NCBI GenBank assembly: GCA_902797005.1
Contig: CADBRE010000116.1
Coordinates: forward strand, 1-10,847
Length of the DNA: 10,847 nucleotides
Reading direction: 5' to 3'
Origin: an uncultured Erysipelotrichaceae bacterium
GTDB lineage: Bacteria; Bacillota_I; Bacilli_A; RF39; UBA660
Positions 1-6,225 of this stretch are shown one piece after another; positions within the stretch are counted from its first letter, which is position 1, and each line of letters opens with the position of its first letter. The notes beneath the pieces are model-generated. The model saw only the letters and a program-made list of their open reading frames with translations, did not search any database and was not told the origin of the DNA. Both the position numbers and the translations under genes were made by a program.

Positions 1-8
1 AATTAATA

Positions 9-36
9 CCATCCTTTCTTTTAGGATAGTTTTTAA
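9..36 (+). terminator. Possible terminator of a gene left of the window
   Basis: A short stem (ATCCT at 11-15 with AGGAT at 23-27, plus one outer C-G pair across a mismatch) is followed on the + strand by a run of T (30-34). This fits an imperfect intrinsic terminator for a + strand gene ending before the window. The stem is only about 5-6 bp, so the call is weak. Read on the minus strand the hairpin has no T-run after it. Confidence 0.3.
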
Positions 37-41
37 ACATT

Positions 42-70
42 AAAAAAACTAATCCATTTCTGAATTAGTT
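42..70 (-). terminator. Intrinsic terminator of the tRNA-Met transcript
   Basis: Read on the minus strand, AACTAATTC (70-62) pairs with GGATTAGTT (55-47) across a 6-nt loop, giving 9 bp with one G-U pair. It runs directly into a T-run (complement of A42-A48). Stem plus uninterrupted T-tract is the classic Rho-independent terminator. It lies about 45 nt beyond the CCA end of the tRNA, so it should end the tRNA transcript. Confidence 0.75.
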
Positions 71-80
71 ATTTATCAAA

Positions 81-101
81 CTCAAACTATAAAAGTTTGA
101 G
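81..101 (-). terminator. Hairpin just downstream of the tRNA, possible first terminator
   Basis: A perfect 8-bp inverted repeat (CTCAAACT at 81-88, AGTTTGAG at 94-101) encloses a 5-nt loop, 12 nt beyond the tRNA 3' end. On the minus strand it is followed by TTTGATAAAT, a poor T-tract, so termination here would be partial. It may instead be a 3'-trailer hairpin that guides tRNA end maturation. Together with the stronger hairpin at 42-70 it forms a tandem pair. Confidence 0.4.
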
Positions 102-113
102 CAAAATTCCTCT

Positions 114-190
114 TGGTAGCGAGAGGGGGATTCGAACCCTCGACACCACGGGTATGAACCGTGTGCTCTGGCCAACTGAGCTATCTCGCC
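114..190 (-). tRNA. tRNA-Met (CAU), elongator type
   Basis: The minus strand folds into a complete 77-nt cloverleaf with CCA encoded. The acceptor arm GGCGAGA pairs with TCTCGCT (first pair G-U), followed by a D arm GCTC/GAGC, an anticodon arm CACGG/CCGTG with loop TTCATAC, and a T loop TTCGAAT. The anticodon CAT is at 154-156. The G1-U72 pair and loop sequence match my memory of Bacillus elongator tRNA-Met; initiator tRNAs have an unpaired C1 and a different anticodon stem. A tRNA-Ile2 (lysidine-modified CAU) is the main alternative and seems less likely. The T stem has an A50-C64 mismatch where I recall a G-U pair in Bacillus. The gene has its own promoter and faces away from the HerA-like gene. 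Confidence 0.93.
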
Positions 191-206
191 ATCTGAAAAC
201 AAGTCA

Positions 207-236
207 ATAATATCACATTTGTTAAGTATAAGTCAA
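207..236 (-). promoter_or_regulatory. Promoter of the tRNA-Met gene
   Basis: On the minus strand a -35 box TTGACT (236-231) is followed after 18 nt by TATTAT (212-207), preceded by TGA as an extended -10. Transcription would start near 200, about 10 nt before the tRNA. The near-consensus boxes fit a strongly expressed stable RNA. It is divergent from the promoter at 245-273, with only 8 nt between the two. Confidence 0.75.
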
Positions 237-244
237 GATAAAGG

Positions 245-273
245 TTTAATTTTTATAAAAAATGTGGTATATT
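245..273 (+). promoter_or_regulatory. Probable promoter of the HerA-like operon
   Basis: TATATT at 268-273 is preceded by TGG (extended -10). A weak -35, TTTAAT, lies at 245-250 with a 17-nt spacer. The predicted start near 280 leaves a leader of only 13-19 nt. In such AT-rich DNA the -35 assignment is uncertain, but this is the only reasonable promoter before the gene. Confidence 0.5.
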
Positions 274-284
274 TGTTATGAGTA

Positions 285-301
285 AAGGGTGAGTGGCTGT
301 G
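285..301 (+). promoter_or_regulatory. Ribosome binding site and start choice for the HerA-like gene
   Basis: AAAGGG (284-289) is followed by an in-frame TGA at 290-292, so translation must begin at or after 293. GTG at 293 is only 3 nt from the GGG, which is too close for a typical Shine-Dalgarno. The second in-frame GTG at 299 is 9 nt away and better placed. The true start is therefore more likely 299, which would shorten the protein by two residues. Confidence 0.5.
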
Positions 302-2035
302 TTTGGAAAGATAATTAGTATTGATGAAAACAGAGTTGTTTTAGAAAATGCTTTGAAGCAAGTTAGAACTGAATATATGAATTTTCATGTTGTTTTTGAA
401 GGGAATGTAAAAACAGTTGGTGAAATAATAAAAATAAATGAAAATGAAATAGAGGTTTTGCTAATAGGGGAGATAGTAAATGATATATTTACTCCTGGTG
501 TAAATAAGAAACCGGCTTCAATTCCAAGAATTATTAATGTTCATGAGCTTGAACTAATAATTGGTAAGCAGGCACTTACAAATAGCACTTTATTAGTTGG
601 TAATTCAAATATTTATAAAAACTATAATATCTTTGTTAATGTAAATGATATATTTGCTAATCATTTAGCTATTTTTGGGAATACAGGTAGTGGTAAATCT
701 TGCTCTGCTGCATCATTGCTTCAAAACCTATTTTATAACCATAAGCCAGTTAATTCACATTTTTTTATATTTGATCCGTACGGGGAATATAACAATGCTT
801 TTAGTAGTATTAATAAAAATGGCTTACATAGTAAAGTGTTAACTACAATTCATAAAGAAGGCATACCTATTCTTAAAATACCCACAAACTTTCTTGAGGT
901 TGATGATTTGGCAGTGCTTTTGTCAGTAACAGATTCAGATCAAATTCCGGTTTTGGAAAAAACCTTAAAGTTAGTATATATATTTGCTGGTGAAGGTGAA
1001 AAGAATAAAGAATACAAAAACGATATAATTGCAAAATGTTTGTTGGATATTCTTACAAGTGGTAAGTCTAGTTCTCAAATGAGAGATCAGATAATTGCTG
1101 TGCTATCTCACTTTAGTACAGATGAGCTTAATTTAAATAGTATTATTAAGCAACCTGGTTATGATAGAACATTATTTCAATGTTTATTTATAGATGATCA
1201 AGGCAAAATGAATGCTATACTTAATGTTACAGAGTTTTTAAAGCAATTTGTAAAAGTTGATATTGAACAGATGCAAGTGTTAACTAATTTTACTTATTCA
1301 TTAAAGGATTTGTATTATGCATTAGAGTTTGCTTTAATAAGTGAAGGTACACTAAATAGTGGGATAAGATACGATAAGAATAATATATTAAAAACTCGTC
1401 TTCAATCTATAATCAATAATGATTATAAAGATATATTTGAAAGTACTAATTATATGTCTAAAGAAGATTATGTAAAAAGTTTATTTTCAACTGAAACTAA
1501 CGAAAAAGCTCAGGTTGTTAGTTTAGATTTGTCTAATGTTGATGATAGATTTGCTAAAGTATTAACCAAGATATTATCTAAGATATTTTTTACATATACA
1601 ACTAGCTTAGATTATAGTGTAAAATATCCAATAAATATTATACTTGAAGAGGCACATAGGTATGTTCAAAATGATTTAGACCTAGATATAATAGGATATA
1701 ATATATTTGATAGAATAACTAAAGAGGGAAGAAAGTATGGATGCTTTTTAACACTTATTAGTCAAAGACCTTCTGAAGTATCACAAACTTGTTTATCACA
1801 ATGTTCTAACTTTATGGTGTTTAGAATCTTTCATCCTAAAGATTTTAATATTGTTAGAGATATTAACACTAATGTTACGATAGATCAATTGAACATATTA
1901 AAGACACTTAAAACTGGAAGTGCACTTTGTTTTGGATTAGCATTTAAAACACCTTTGCTCGCTATGTTTAACTTGCCAGATCCACTTCCGAGAAGTTCGT
2001 CATTAAAAATTGATAATATATGGTATGAGGAGTAA
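293..2035 (+). CDS. HerA-type ATPase/DNA translocase (HAS-barrel plus DUF87 domain)
   Basis: This predicted hexameric ATP-driven DNA translocase of the FtsK/HerA superfamily has 580 residues. Residues 3-75 resemble the HAS-barrel that docks partner nucleases (GEI-x-KI at 43-48, GEI at 59-61). The ATPase domain follows, with Walker A GNTGSGKS (129-136), the HerA signature FDPYGEY (160-166), Walker B IILEEAH (449-455), EGRKYG around R480 and ISQRPSEV (489-496). Every key ATPase element is present. HerA proteins work with NurA in archaea and with SIR2 or other effectors in bacterial defence systems. Neither partner is seen here: a tRNA lies upstream and a membrane protein follows after 3 nt. The ribosome binding site suggests GTG at 299 as an alternative start. 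The family call is firm; the role (DNA repair, defence or conjugation-like pumping) is unknown. Confidence 0.85.
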   Translation: MAVFGKIISIDENRVVLENALKQVRTEYMNFHVVFEGNVKTVGEIIKINENEIEVLLIGEIVNDIFTPGVNKKPASIPRIINVHELELIIGKQALTNSTLLVGNSNIYKNYNIFVNVNDIFANHLAIFGNTGSGKSCSAASLLQNLFYNHKPVNSHFFIFDPYGEYNNAFSSINKNGLHSKVLTTIHKEGIPILKIPTNFLEVDDLAVLLSVTDSDQIPVLEKTLKLVYIFAGEGEKNKEYKNDIIAKCLLDILTSGKSSSQMRDQIIAVLSHFSTDELNLNSIIKQPGYDRTLFQCLFIDDQGKMNAILNVTEFLKQFVKVDIEQMQVLTNFTYSLKDLYYALEFALISEGTLNSGIRYDKNNILKTRLQSIINNDYKDIFESTNYMSKEDYVKSLFSTETNEKAQVVSLDLSNVDDRFAKVLTKILSKIFFTYTTSLDYSVKYPINIILEEAHRYVQNDLDLDIIGYNIFDRITKEGRKYGCFLTLISQRPSEVSQTCLSQCSNFMVFRIFHPKDFNIVRDINTNVTIDQLNILKTLKTGSALCFGLAFKTPLLAMFNLPDPLPRSSSLKIDNIWYEE

Positions 2036-2038
2036 ATT

Positions 2039-2962
2039 ATGAATAAGAAAATAACACTTTATGTTTTGCTTGCTTTGTCTTTACTTGTAAGTTTATATGG
2101 AGGTATAAGTATTTATTACAAAAATAAAAAACTTAATACTTATGAAAGTACAAATGGTTATTATAAAAAGGTAAATAACAAAGATACATATACTTTTATG
2201 GCTGGAGATACTGTGTATACTTTATCAGCTGAGCATGAAAGTATATTTAATGAAGAAGATGGGTCAATTAAAACAATATACTATAATAAGAATAATCCTG
2301 AAGACTTTATGTTAAAGTCATATGGGTATGAAAGTTTAGTAATTGCAATAAGTTTAGTTTTTTCGTTTATTTTGCTTGGAGAATTATTTCCTAAAATAGC
2401 TTATCAGATGTTTTCGGTAGATTATGTTATATCAGGTGGGGCATTGTTATATTTAATAGGAATTGGTAATGATGATTATTCCCTACATAAGTTATTAGAT
2501 AACAATACATTTATGAGTTTATTTGCTATTCTGCTTATAGTTATGGGTATTATAATATTCTTGTATGAAACTGTAAACATGAATAAGCAAGAAAGTAAAA
2601 AAGAAGCTGTATCTCACAGACTATCTTTAGATTTGCTCGGTTCTTTAGCTTTTTCAATAGTGTGTCTAATATCTTTAATAACTGTAAAAAGCATTATAAT
2701 TAAGATAACACTTTTGGCCTTGTTATGTGCGGGTGTTTATTTATCAGTGGTTTTTATAAATGCGATTGTAAAGAAAAAAACTGTAGATTATTTACAAAGT
2801 GGATATGATGCATTTATGGTGTTTTCTTTAATAGCTTTAATCGGCTTAAATCCATATTTTATAATAAACTATTATGAGAATATAATAAATATATTTGTAA
2901 TGGATTTGATTTTTGGCTTTACTATGTTGTTTGGCTATTTAGCAGTTGATGATAAAAACTAG
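2039..2962 (+). CDS. Polytopic membrane protein with DUF3592-like N-terminal region
   Basis: This 307-residue protein has about eight hydrophobic segments, roughly at 5-26, 98-116, 128-143, 157-177, 198-216, 219-241, 257-275 and 283-302. Between the first two lies a soluble loop (27-95) with a GDTVYTL strand near 56 and a YYNKNNPEDF motif at 81-90. That is the pattern of DUF3592 proteins (membrane helix, small beta domain ending in a Y-x-P-x-NP-like motif, membrane helix); the rest I do not recognise. No catalytic residues stand out. Its ATG follows GAGGAG (2027-2032), which is made from the last two Glu codons of the ATPase gene, so the two are very likely co-translated. The coupling suggests a functional link, possibly anchoring or a membrane effector, but this is inference. 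Confidence 0.7.
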   Translation: MNKKITLYVLLALSLLVSLYGGISIYYKNKKLNTYESTNGYYKKVNNKDTYTFMAGDTVYTLSAEHESIFNEEDGSIKTIYYNKNNPEDFMLKSYGYESLVIAISLVFSFILLGELFPKIAYQMFSVDYVISGGALLYLIGIGNDDYSLHKLLDNNTFMSLFAILLIVMGIIIFLYETVNMNKQESKKEAVSHRLSLDLLGSLAFSIVCLISLITVKSIIIKITLLALLCAGVYLSVVFINAIVKKKTVDYLQSGYDAFMVFSLIALIGLNPYFIINYYENIINIFVMDLIFGFTMLFGYLAVDDKN

Positions 2963-2987
2963 ACTTTTGTTTAAAATATTGTATAAT
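2960..2987 (+). promoter_or_regulatory. trpS promoter, -10 box inside an inverted repeat
   Basis: TATAAT at 2982-2987 is a perfect -10. TAGACT at 2960-2965, overlapping the stop codon of the membrane protein gene, is a fair -35 with a 16-nt spacer. The -10 sits in a perfect 9-bp inverted repeat (TAAAATATT at 2972-2980, AATATTTTA at 2985-2993). The predicted leader is only about 20 nt. Confidence 0.65.
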
Positions 2988-3013
2988 ATTTTATAGAAAA
3001 CGGATGTGATTTT

Positions 3014-4027
3014 ATGAAAGAAGTAGTAGTAACAGGAGATAGACCCACTGGATGTTTACATTTAGGACATTATGTAGGGTCTTTAAGAAATAGAGTATTA
3101 ATGCAAAATGAAGGTAAGTATGATATGTATATCTTTTCAGCTGATATGCAAGGATTAACTGACAATGCCAAAAACACTCAAAAGATAAGAGAAAATGTTT
3201 TGGAAGTAATAAAGGATAACTTATCTGTAGGAATAGACCCCGATAAAGTAACAATATTTGTTCAGTCAGGAGTACCTGAACTTACTGAGTTAACAACATT
3301 TTATGCTAATTTGGTAACACTATCTCGCTTAAAAAGAAATCCTACTGTAAAAGAAGAAATTAAGCAAAGAGGATTTGAAGAAAGTATTCCTGTAGGATTT
3401 ATGATGTATCCAATCTCACAAGCTGCAGATGTAACTGCTTTTGATGCAAACATTGTACCAGTTGGAGATGACCAACTTCCAATAATGGAGCAAGTAAACG
3501 AAATAGTTGATTCATTTAATAAATTATATGGAGAAACATTGGTTAGACCTAAAGCAGTAGTTCCTAATAACAAGTCAAGCAGGCGTCTTCCAGGAACTGA
3601 TGGGAAAGCCAAAATGAGTAAATCATTAAATAACTGTATTTACTTATCAGATGATTCTGAAACAGTTAAAAAGAAAGTAATGAGTATGTTTACAGATCCT
3701 AATCATTTAAAAGTAGAAGATCCAGGTAACACTAAAGATAACCCTGTGTTTATATATTTGGATGCATTTGCTAAGGATAGAGAAAAGTTTGAAGAAATGA
3801 AAGCTCATTATGAAAGAGGAGGTCTTGGAGACCGTGCATGTAAAGAATACCTATATGAAGTTCTTGAAGAAACACTAAAACCAATAAGAGAAAGAAGAGC
3901 TTATTATGATGCTCATCCTGAAATAGTAGAGGAAATAGTAAGAAAAGGAACTCTTAAAGCTAGAAAAAAAGCAGGGGAAGTACTTAAAAGAGTAAGAAAA
4001 GCTGTAGGAGTAGAATATTTTAACTAA
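3014..4027 (+). CDS. trpS: Tryptophan--tRNA ligase
   Basis: This class Ic aminoacyl-tRNA synthetase activates tryptophan with ATP and charges tRNA-Trp in the cytosol. The 337-residue length is normal for the bacterial family. The HIGH-type signature is PTGCLHLGHY (11-20), GDDQ is at 151-154 and KMSKS is at 200-204, all in a Rossmann fold typical of TrpRS. The TGDRPTG opening, RNPTVK-x-EI segment (108-116) and YFN ending match the TrpRS I remember from streptococci and lactobacilli. Cys14 replaces the more usual Lys or other residue inside the signature. The ATG at 3014 is preceded by GGATGTGAT, a moderate ribosome binding site. The gene appears monocistronic, with a promoter at 2960-2987 and a terminator at 4033-4064. 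The leader is too short for a T-box, so it is not regulated that way. Confidence 0.96.
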   Translation: MKEVVVTGDRPTGCLHLGHYVGSLRNRVLMQNEGKYDMYIFSADMQGLTDNAKNTQKIRENVLEVIKDNLSVGIDPDKVTIFVQSGVPELTELTTFYANLVTLSRLKRNPTVKEEIKQRGFEESIPVGFMMYPISQAADVTAFDANIVPVGDDQLPIMEQVNEIVDSFNKLYGETLVRPKAVVPNNKSSRRLPGTDGKAKMSKSLNNCIYLSDDSETVKKKVMSMFTDPNHLKVEDPGNTKDNPVFIYLDAFAKDREKFEEMKAHYERGGLGDRACKEYLYEVLEETLKPIRERRAYYDAHPEIVEEIVRKGTLKARKKAGEVLKRVRKAVGVEYFN

Positions 4028-4032
4028 CTCAT

Positions 4033-4064
4033 AAACTCACAAAACTAATAATTTGTGAGTTTTT
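4033..4064 (+). terminator. Intrinsic terminator of trpS
   Basis: AAACTCACAAA (4033-4043) pairs perfectly with TTTGTGAGTTT (4052-4062) around an 8-nt loop and leads into TTTTT. It begins 5 nt after the trpS stop codon. This is a clear Rho-independent terminator separating trpS from the two-component genes. Confidence 0.88.
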
Positions 4065-4074
4065 CTTCATATTT

Positions 4075-4112
4075 TTCACAAAAATTACACTTTTACATGT
4101 TAAAATATAAAT
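4075..4112 (+). promoter_or_regulatory. Possible promoter and regulator-binding region of the two-component operon
   Basis: TAAAAT at 4101-4106 has TGT in front of it (extended -10); an alternative is TATAAA at 4106-4111. No -35 has good spacing: TTCACA (4075-4080) is 20 nt away. Similar hexamers TTCACA (4075), TTACAC (4085) and TTTACA (4092) sit in this stretch, the first two 10 nt apart, which is the helical spacing that OmpR-class regulators often use. Autoregulation is possible but unproven. The gene's ribosome binding site is GGAGA at 4119-4123. Confidence 0.4.
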
Positions 4113-4130
4113 AGAAATGGAGATTTATGT

Positions 4131-4793
4131 ATGAATATATTAGTTGTAGATGATGAAATGCTTATAAGAAGTGTTATAAAAGAATACTTGCTTAATGAAA
4201 AATATAATGTGTATGAGGCAGAAGATGGAATAGATGCTTTACGAGTATTTAAAGAAGAAAAAATAGATTTGGTAATACTTGATGTAATGATGCCTAAAAT
4301 GGATGGAATAACTGCATTAAAAGAAATGAAAGAAATAAAAGATACTCCAATAATAATGTTGACTGCTAGAGTAGAAGAAGAAGACAAACTAAAAGGATTT
4401 GATTTAGGAATAGATGACTACATAACTAAACCTTTTTCACCTAAAGAACTAGTTGCTAGAGTAAAAGCAGTACTTAAAAGAAATGATAAACTTAAAACTT
4501 CTTACAAATACAAAACATTAGAAATAGACTACCAAGGACATAAAGTAATGATAGATAATAAACAAATAGAATTAACACCGAAAGAGTATGACCTGTTAGT
4601 ATACTTTATAAGTAATGAAGGAATAGCTTTATCAAGAGAGAGCCTTTTATCATTAGTCTGGGGTTATGACTATTATGGAGATGACAGAACTGTAGATACA
4701 CATGTAAAAATGTTAAGACAAAGCCTAGGCGAATATAGAGATTTAATAAAAACAGTCAGAAGTATGGGGTATAAATATGAAACAGAAAAGTAA
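4131..4793 (+). CDS. OmpR/PhoB-family response regulator
   Basis: This 220-residue transcription factor is activated by phosphorylation. The receiver domain (1-115) has the acidic pair D7/D8, phospho-acceptor D51 in ILDVMMPKMDG, T78 and K100 in TKPF. The C-terminal winged helix (about 125-218) shows the ELTPKEYDLL segment, a recognition helix region with DDRTVDTHVKMLR, and the closing VRSMGYKYE, all typical of the family. The ATG is 8 nt after GGAG. The end overlaps the histidine kinase gene by 17 nt, so the two are translationally linked and are cognate partners. The length is standard. Ile codons in this gene are almost all ATA where I checked. The target genes cannot be told from the sequence; the following ligase gene is one candidate. 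Confidence 0.95.
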   Translation: MNILVVDDEMLIRSVIKEYLLNEKYNVYEAEDGIDALRVFKEEKIDLVILDVMMPKMDGITALKEMKEIKDTPIIMLTARVEEEDKLKGFDLGIDDYITKPFSPKELVARVKAVLKRNDKLKTSYKYKTLEIDYQGHKVMIDNKQIELTPKEYDLLVYFISNEGIALSRESLLSLVWGYDYYGDDRTVDTHVKMLRQSLGEYRDLIKTVRSMGYKYETEK

Positions 4794-6171
4794 AAGTTTA
4801 ACACTACATTTATGGTTCTATCTAGCTTTGTTTGTAAGTTTAATACTAGCTTTCCTTTGGATATTTCAAGTATTATTCTTTAATACATATTATGAATACA
4901 GAACTACTAAAGATTTAAATAAACTTGCAAGTACTACAAAAGAATATTATGAAGATAGTAAACTTCAGCAAGATTATGATATCTTGTCTTATGAAAACAA
5001 TGCTTGTATAGAAATAGTTAGTAGTTTTGAAACAACATACTCATCTAATCAAATGAGAAGGGGTTGCATCTTTAATGGTAAAGAAGGTGTAGAAGTAAAC
5101 AATTACAAAAGAGATTTTATAAATAGCAATTTAACAAATAAAACATATAAAATGAAAAATCCAATGCTTAATAATGAAACACTTATTAATGCAATTAAAC
5201 TAGATGATAACACATATGCTTTTATTAATGTGTCTTTAGAGCCAACAGATCCAGCTATAAGAATAATTAGAGAAGAATTAATTTTTATAACAATAGCTAT
5301 ATTTATACTTTCATTTATATTTGCATACTTTATAAGTAAAAAAGTGTCTTCTCCAATACTAAAAATAAACAAACGAGCTAAACAAATGGCTAAAGGTGAT
5401 TTAGAAACACCATTTGAAGTAAATGAAAACATAACAGAAATAAACGAGCTAACTGATACTTTAAACTATACTAAAAATGAATTATCAAAACTAGATGAAA
5501 CTAGAAAAGATTTACTAGCTAATGTAACACATGATCTTAAAACTCCACTAACTATGATAAAAGCATATGCTGAAATGGCAAGAGATTTAAATAGTGATAA
5601 TAAAGATAAAAGAGAAGAAAACTTAAATGTAATAATAGAAGAGAGTGAAAGATTGAACAGCTTAGTAAATGATATATTAACTCTATCTAAAAATGAATCT
5701 AATATGGATACATTAAATAAGGAAGACTTTGATATCACTTCTTTAATAGAAACTATAATAAATAGATTTAACTATTTAAAAGAAGAAGGCTATACTTTTA
5801 CACTTGATAGTAGTGATAAATATATAATTAATGCAGACAAGCAAAAACTTGAACAAGTTATATACAACTTACTAATAAATGCAGTAAATTATACTGGAGA
5901 AGATAAGAAAGTAACGGTTAAAATAGAAGATTACAAAAAGTATATACGAGTATATATTATGGATACGGGTAAAGGAATAAAAGAAGAAGATATAAACAAA
6001 ATTTGGGATAAATACTACAAAAATGAGAAAAACCATAAGAGAACAAAAGTCGGGACAGGACTAGGACTTGCAATAGTCAAAAATATTTTACTTAAACATG
6101 ACTATAATTATGGTGTAGAAAGCAAAATAAATGAAGGAACTAAGTTTTATTTTGATATTCCATTAGTATAA
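4777..6171 (+). CDS. Membrane sensor histidine kinase
   Basis: This 464-residue sensor kinase should phosphorylate the response regulator encoded just upstream. A first membrane helix (about 13-35) is followed by an extracytoplasmic sensor (about 36-164), a second helix (about 167-187), a HAMP linker (about 188-240), and the HisKA dimerisation helix with H252 in NVTHDLKTP. The ATPase domain has an N box (INAVNYT, N368), G1 DTGKGI (396-401) and G2 GTGLGLAIV (426-434), so the kinase looks active. The sensor holds C77 and C97, which could form a disulphide. GGGG at 4766-4769 inside the regulator gene serves as ribosome binding site, and the genes overlap by 17 nt. The stimulus is unknown. No terminator is visible before the next gene. 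Confidence 0.94.
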   Translation: MKQKSKSLTLHLWFYLALFVSLILAFLWIFQVLFFNTYYEYRTTKDLNKLASTTKEYYEDSKLQQDYDILSYENNACIEIVSSFETTYSSNQMRRGCIFNGKEGVEVNNYKRDFINSNLTNKTYKMKNPMLNNETLINAIKLDDNTYAFINVSLEPTDPAIRIIREELIFITIAIFILSFIFAYFISKKVSSPILKINKRAKQMAKGDLETPFEVNENITEINELTDTLNYTKNELSKLDETRKDLLANVTHDLKTPLTMIKAYAEMARDLNSDNKDKREENLNVIIEESERLNSLVNDILTLSKNESNMDTLNKEDFDITSLIETIINRFNYLKEEGYTFTLDSSDKYIINADKQKLEQVIYNLLINAVNYTGEDKKVTVKIEDYKKYIRVYIMDTGKGIKEEDINKIWDKYYKNEKNHKRTKVGTGLGLAIVKNILLKHDYNYGVESKINEGTKFYFDIPLV

Positions 6172-6175
6172 TATG

Positions 6176-6204
6176 TGGCTAATAATTAATGTTTGTGTTA
6201 TACT
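6176..6204 (+). promoter_or_regulatory. Possible extended -10 promoter of the acyl-CoA ligase-like gene
   Basis: TATACT at 6199-6204 has TGT directly in front of it, an extended -10. The best-spaced -35 (TGGCTA, 6176-6181) matches the consensus poorly. Transcription would start near 6211, just before GAGG (6216-6219), 6 nt from the ATG. Read-through from the histidine kinase gene is also possible because no terminator lies between them. Confidence 0.45.
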
Positions 6205-6225
6205 ATTTATGTTGCGAGGTAGTTT

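Noticed and set aside
114..190. tRNA gene as an integration site for the HerA-like operon.
   Set aside because: Elements usually insert at the 3' end of a tRNA, which here points left, away from the HerA-like gene. I found no second copy of the tRNA 3' segment in the window to act as an att site.
278..292. ATG at 278 in frame with the HerA-like gene, separated by TGA at 290; possible use of the mycoplasma code (TGA = Trp).
   Set aside because: The large genes use TGG for Trp and are complete under the standard code, and the TGA at 8355 ends the toxin at the expected length. ATG 278 gives no better start.
3012..3254. Open frames on the minus strand inside trpS (3012-3254, 3301-3612).
   Set aside because: They lie opposite a well-supported gene, are composed of low-complexity hydrophobic stretches and have no recognisable domain.
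293..4793. Codon-use contrast: the response regulator uses almost only ATA for Ile, while the HerA-like gene mixes ATT and ATA.
   Set aside because: I compared only parts of the genes by eye, and trpS and the DUF2779 gene are also mixed. It is too weak to claim horizontal transfer.
5103..5738. Minus-strand open frames inside the histidine kinase gene.
   Set aside because: They are reflections of an AT-rich coding strand; Ser/Leu/Ile-rich translations without any family signature.
6172..6225. Terminator between the histidine kinase and the ligase gene.
   Set aside because: No stem followed by a T-run is present in these 54 bases.
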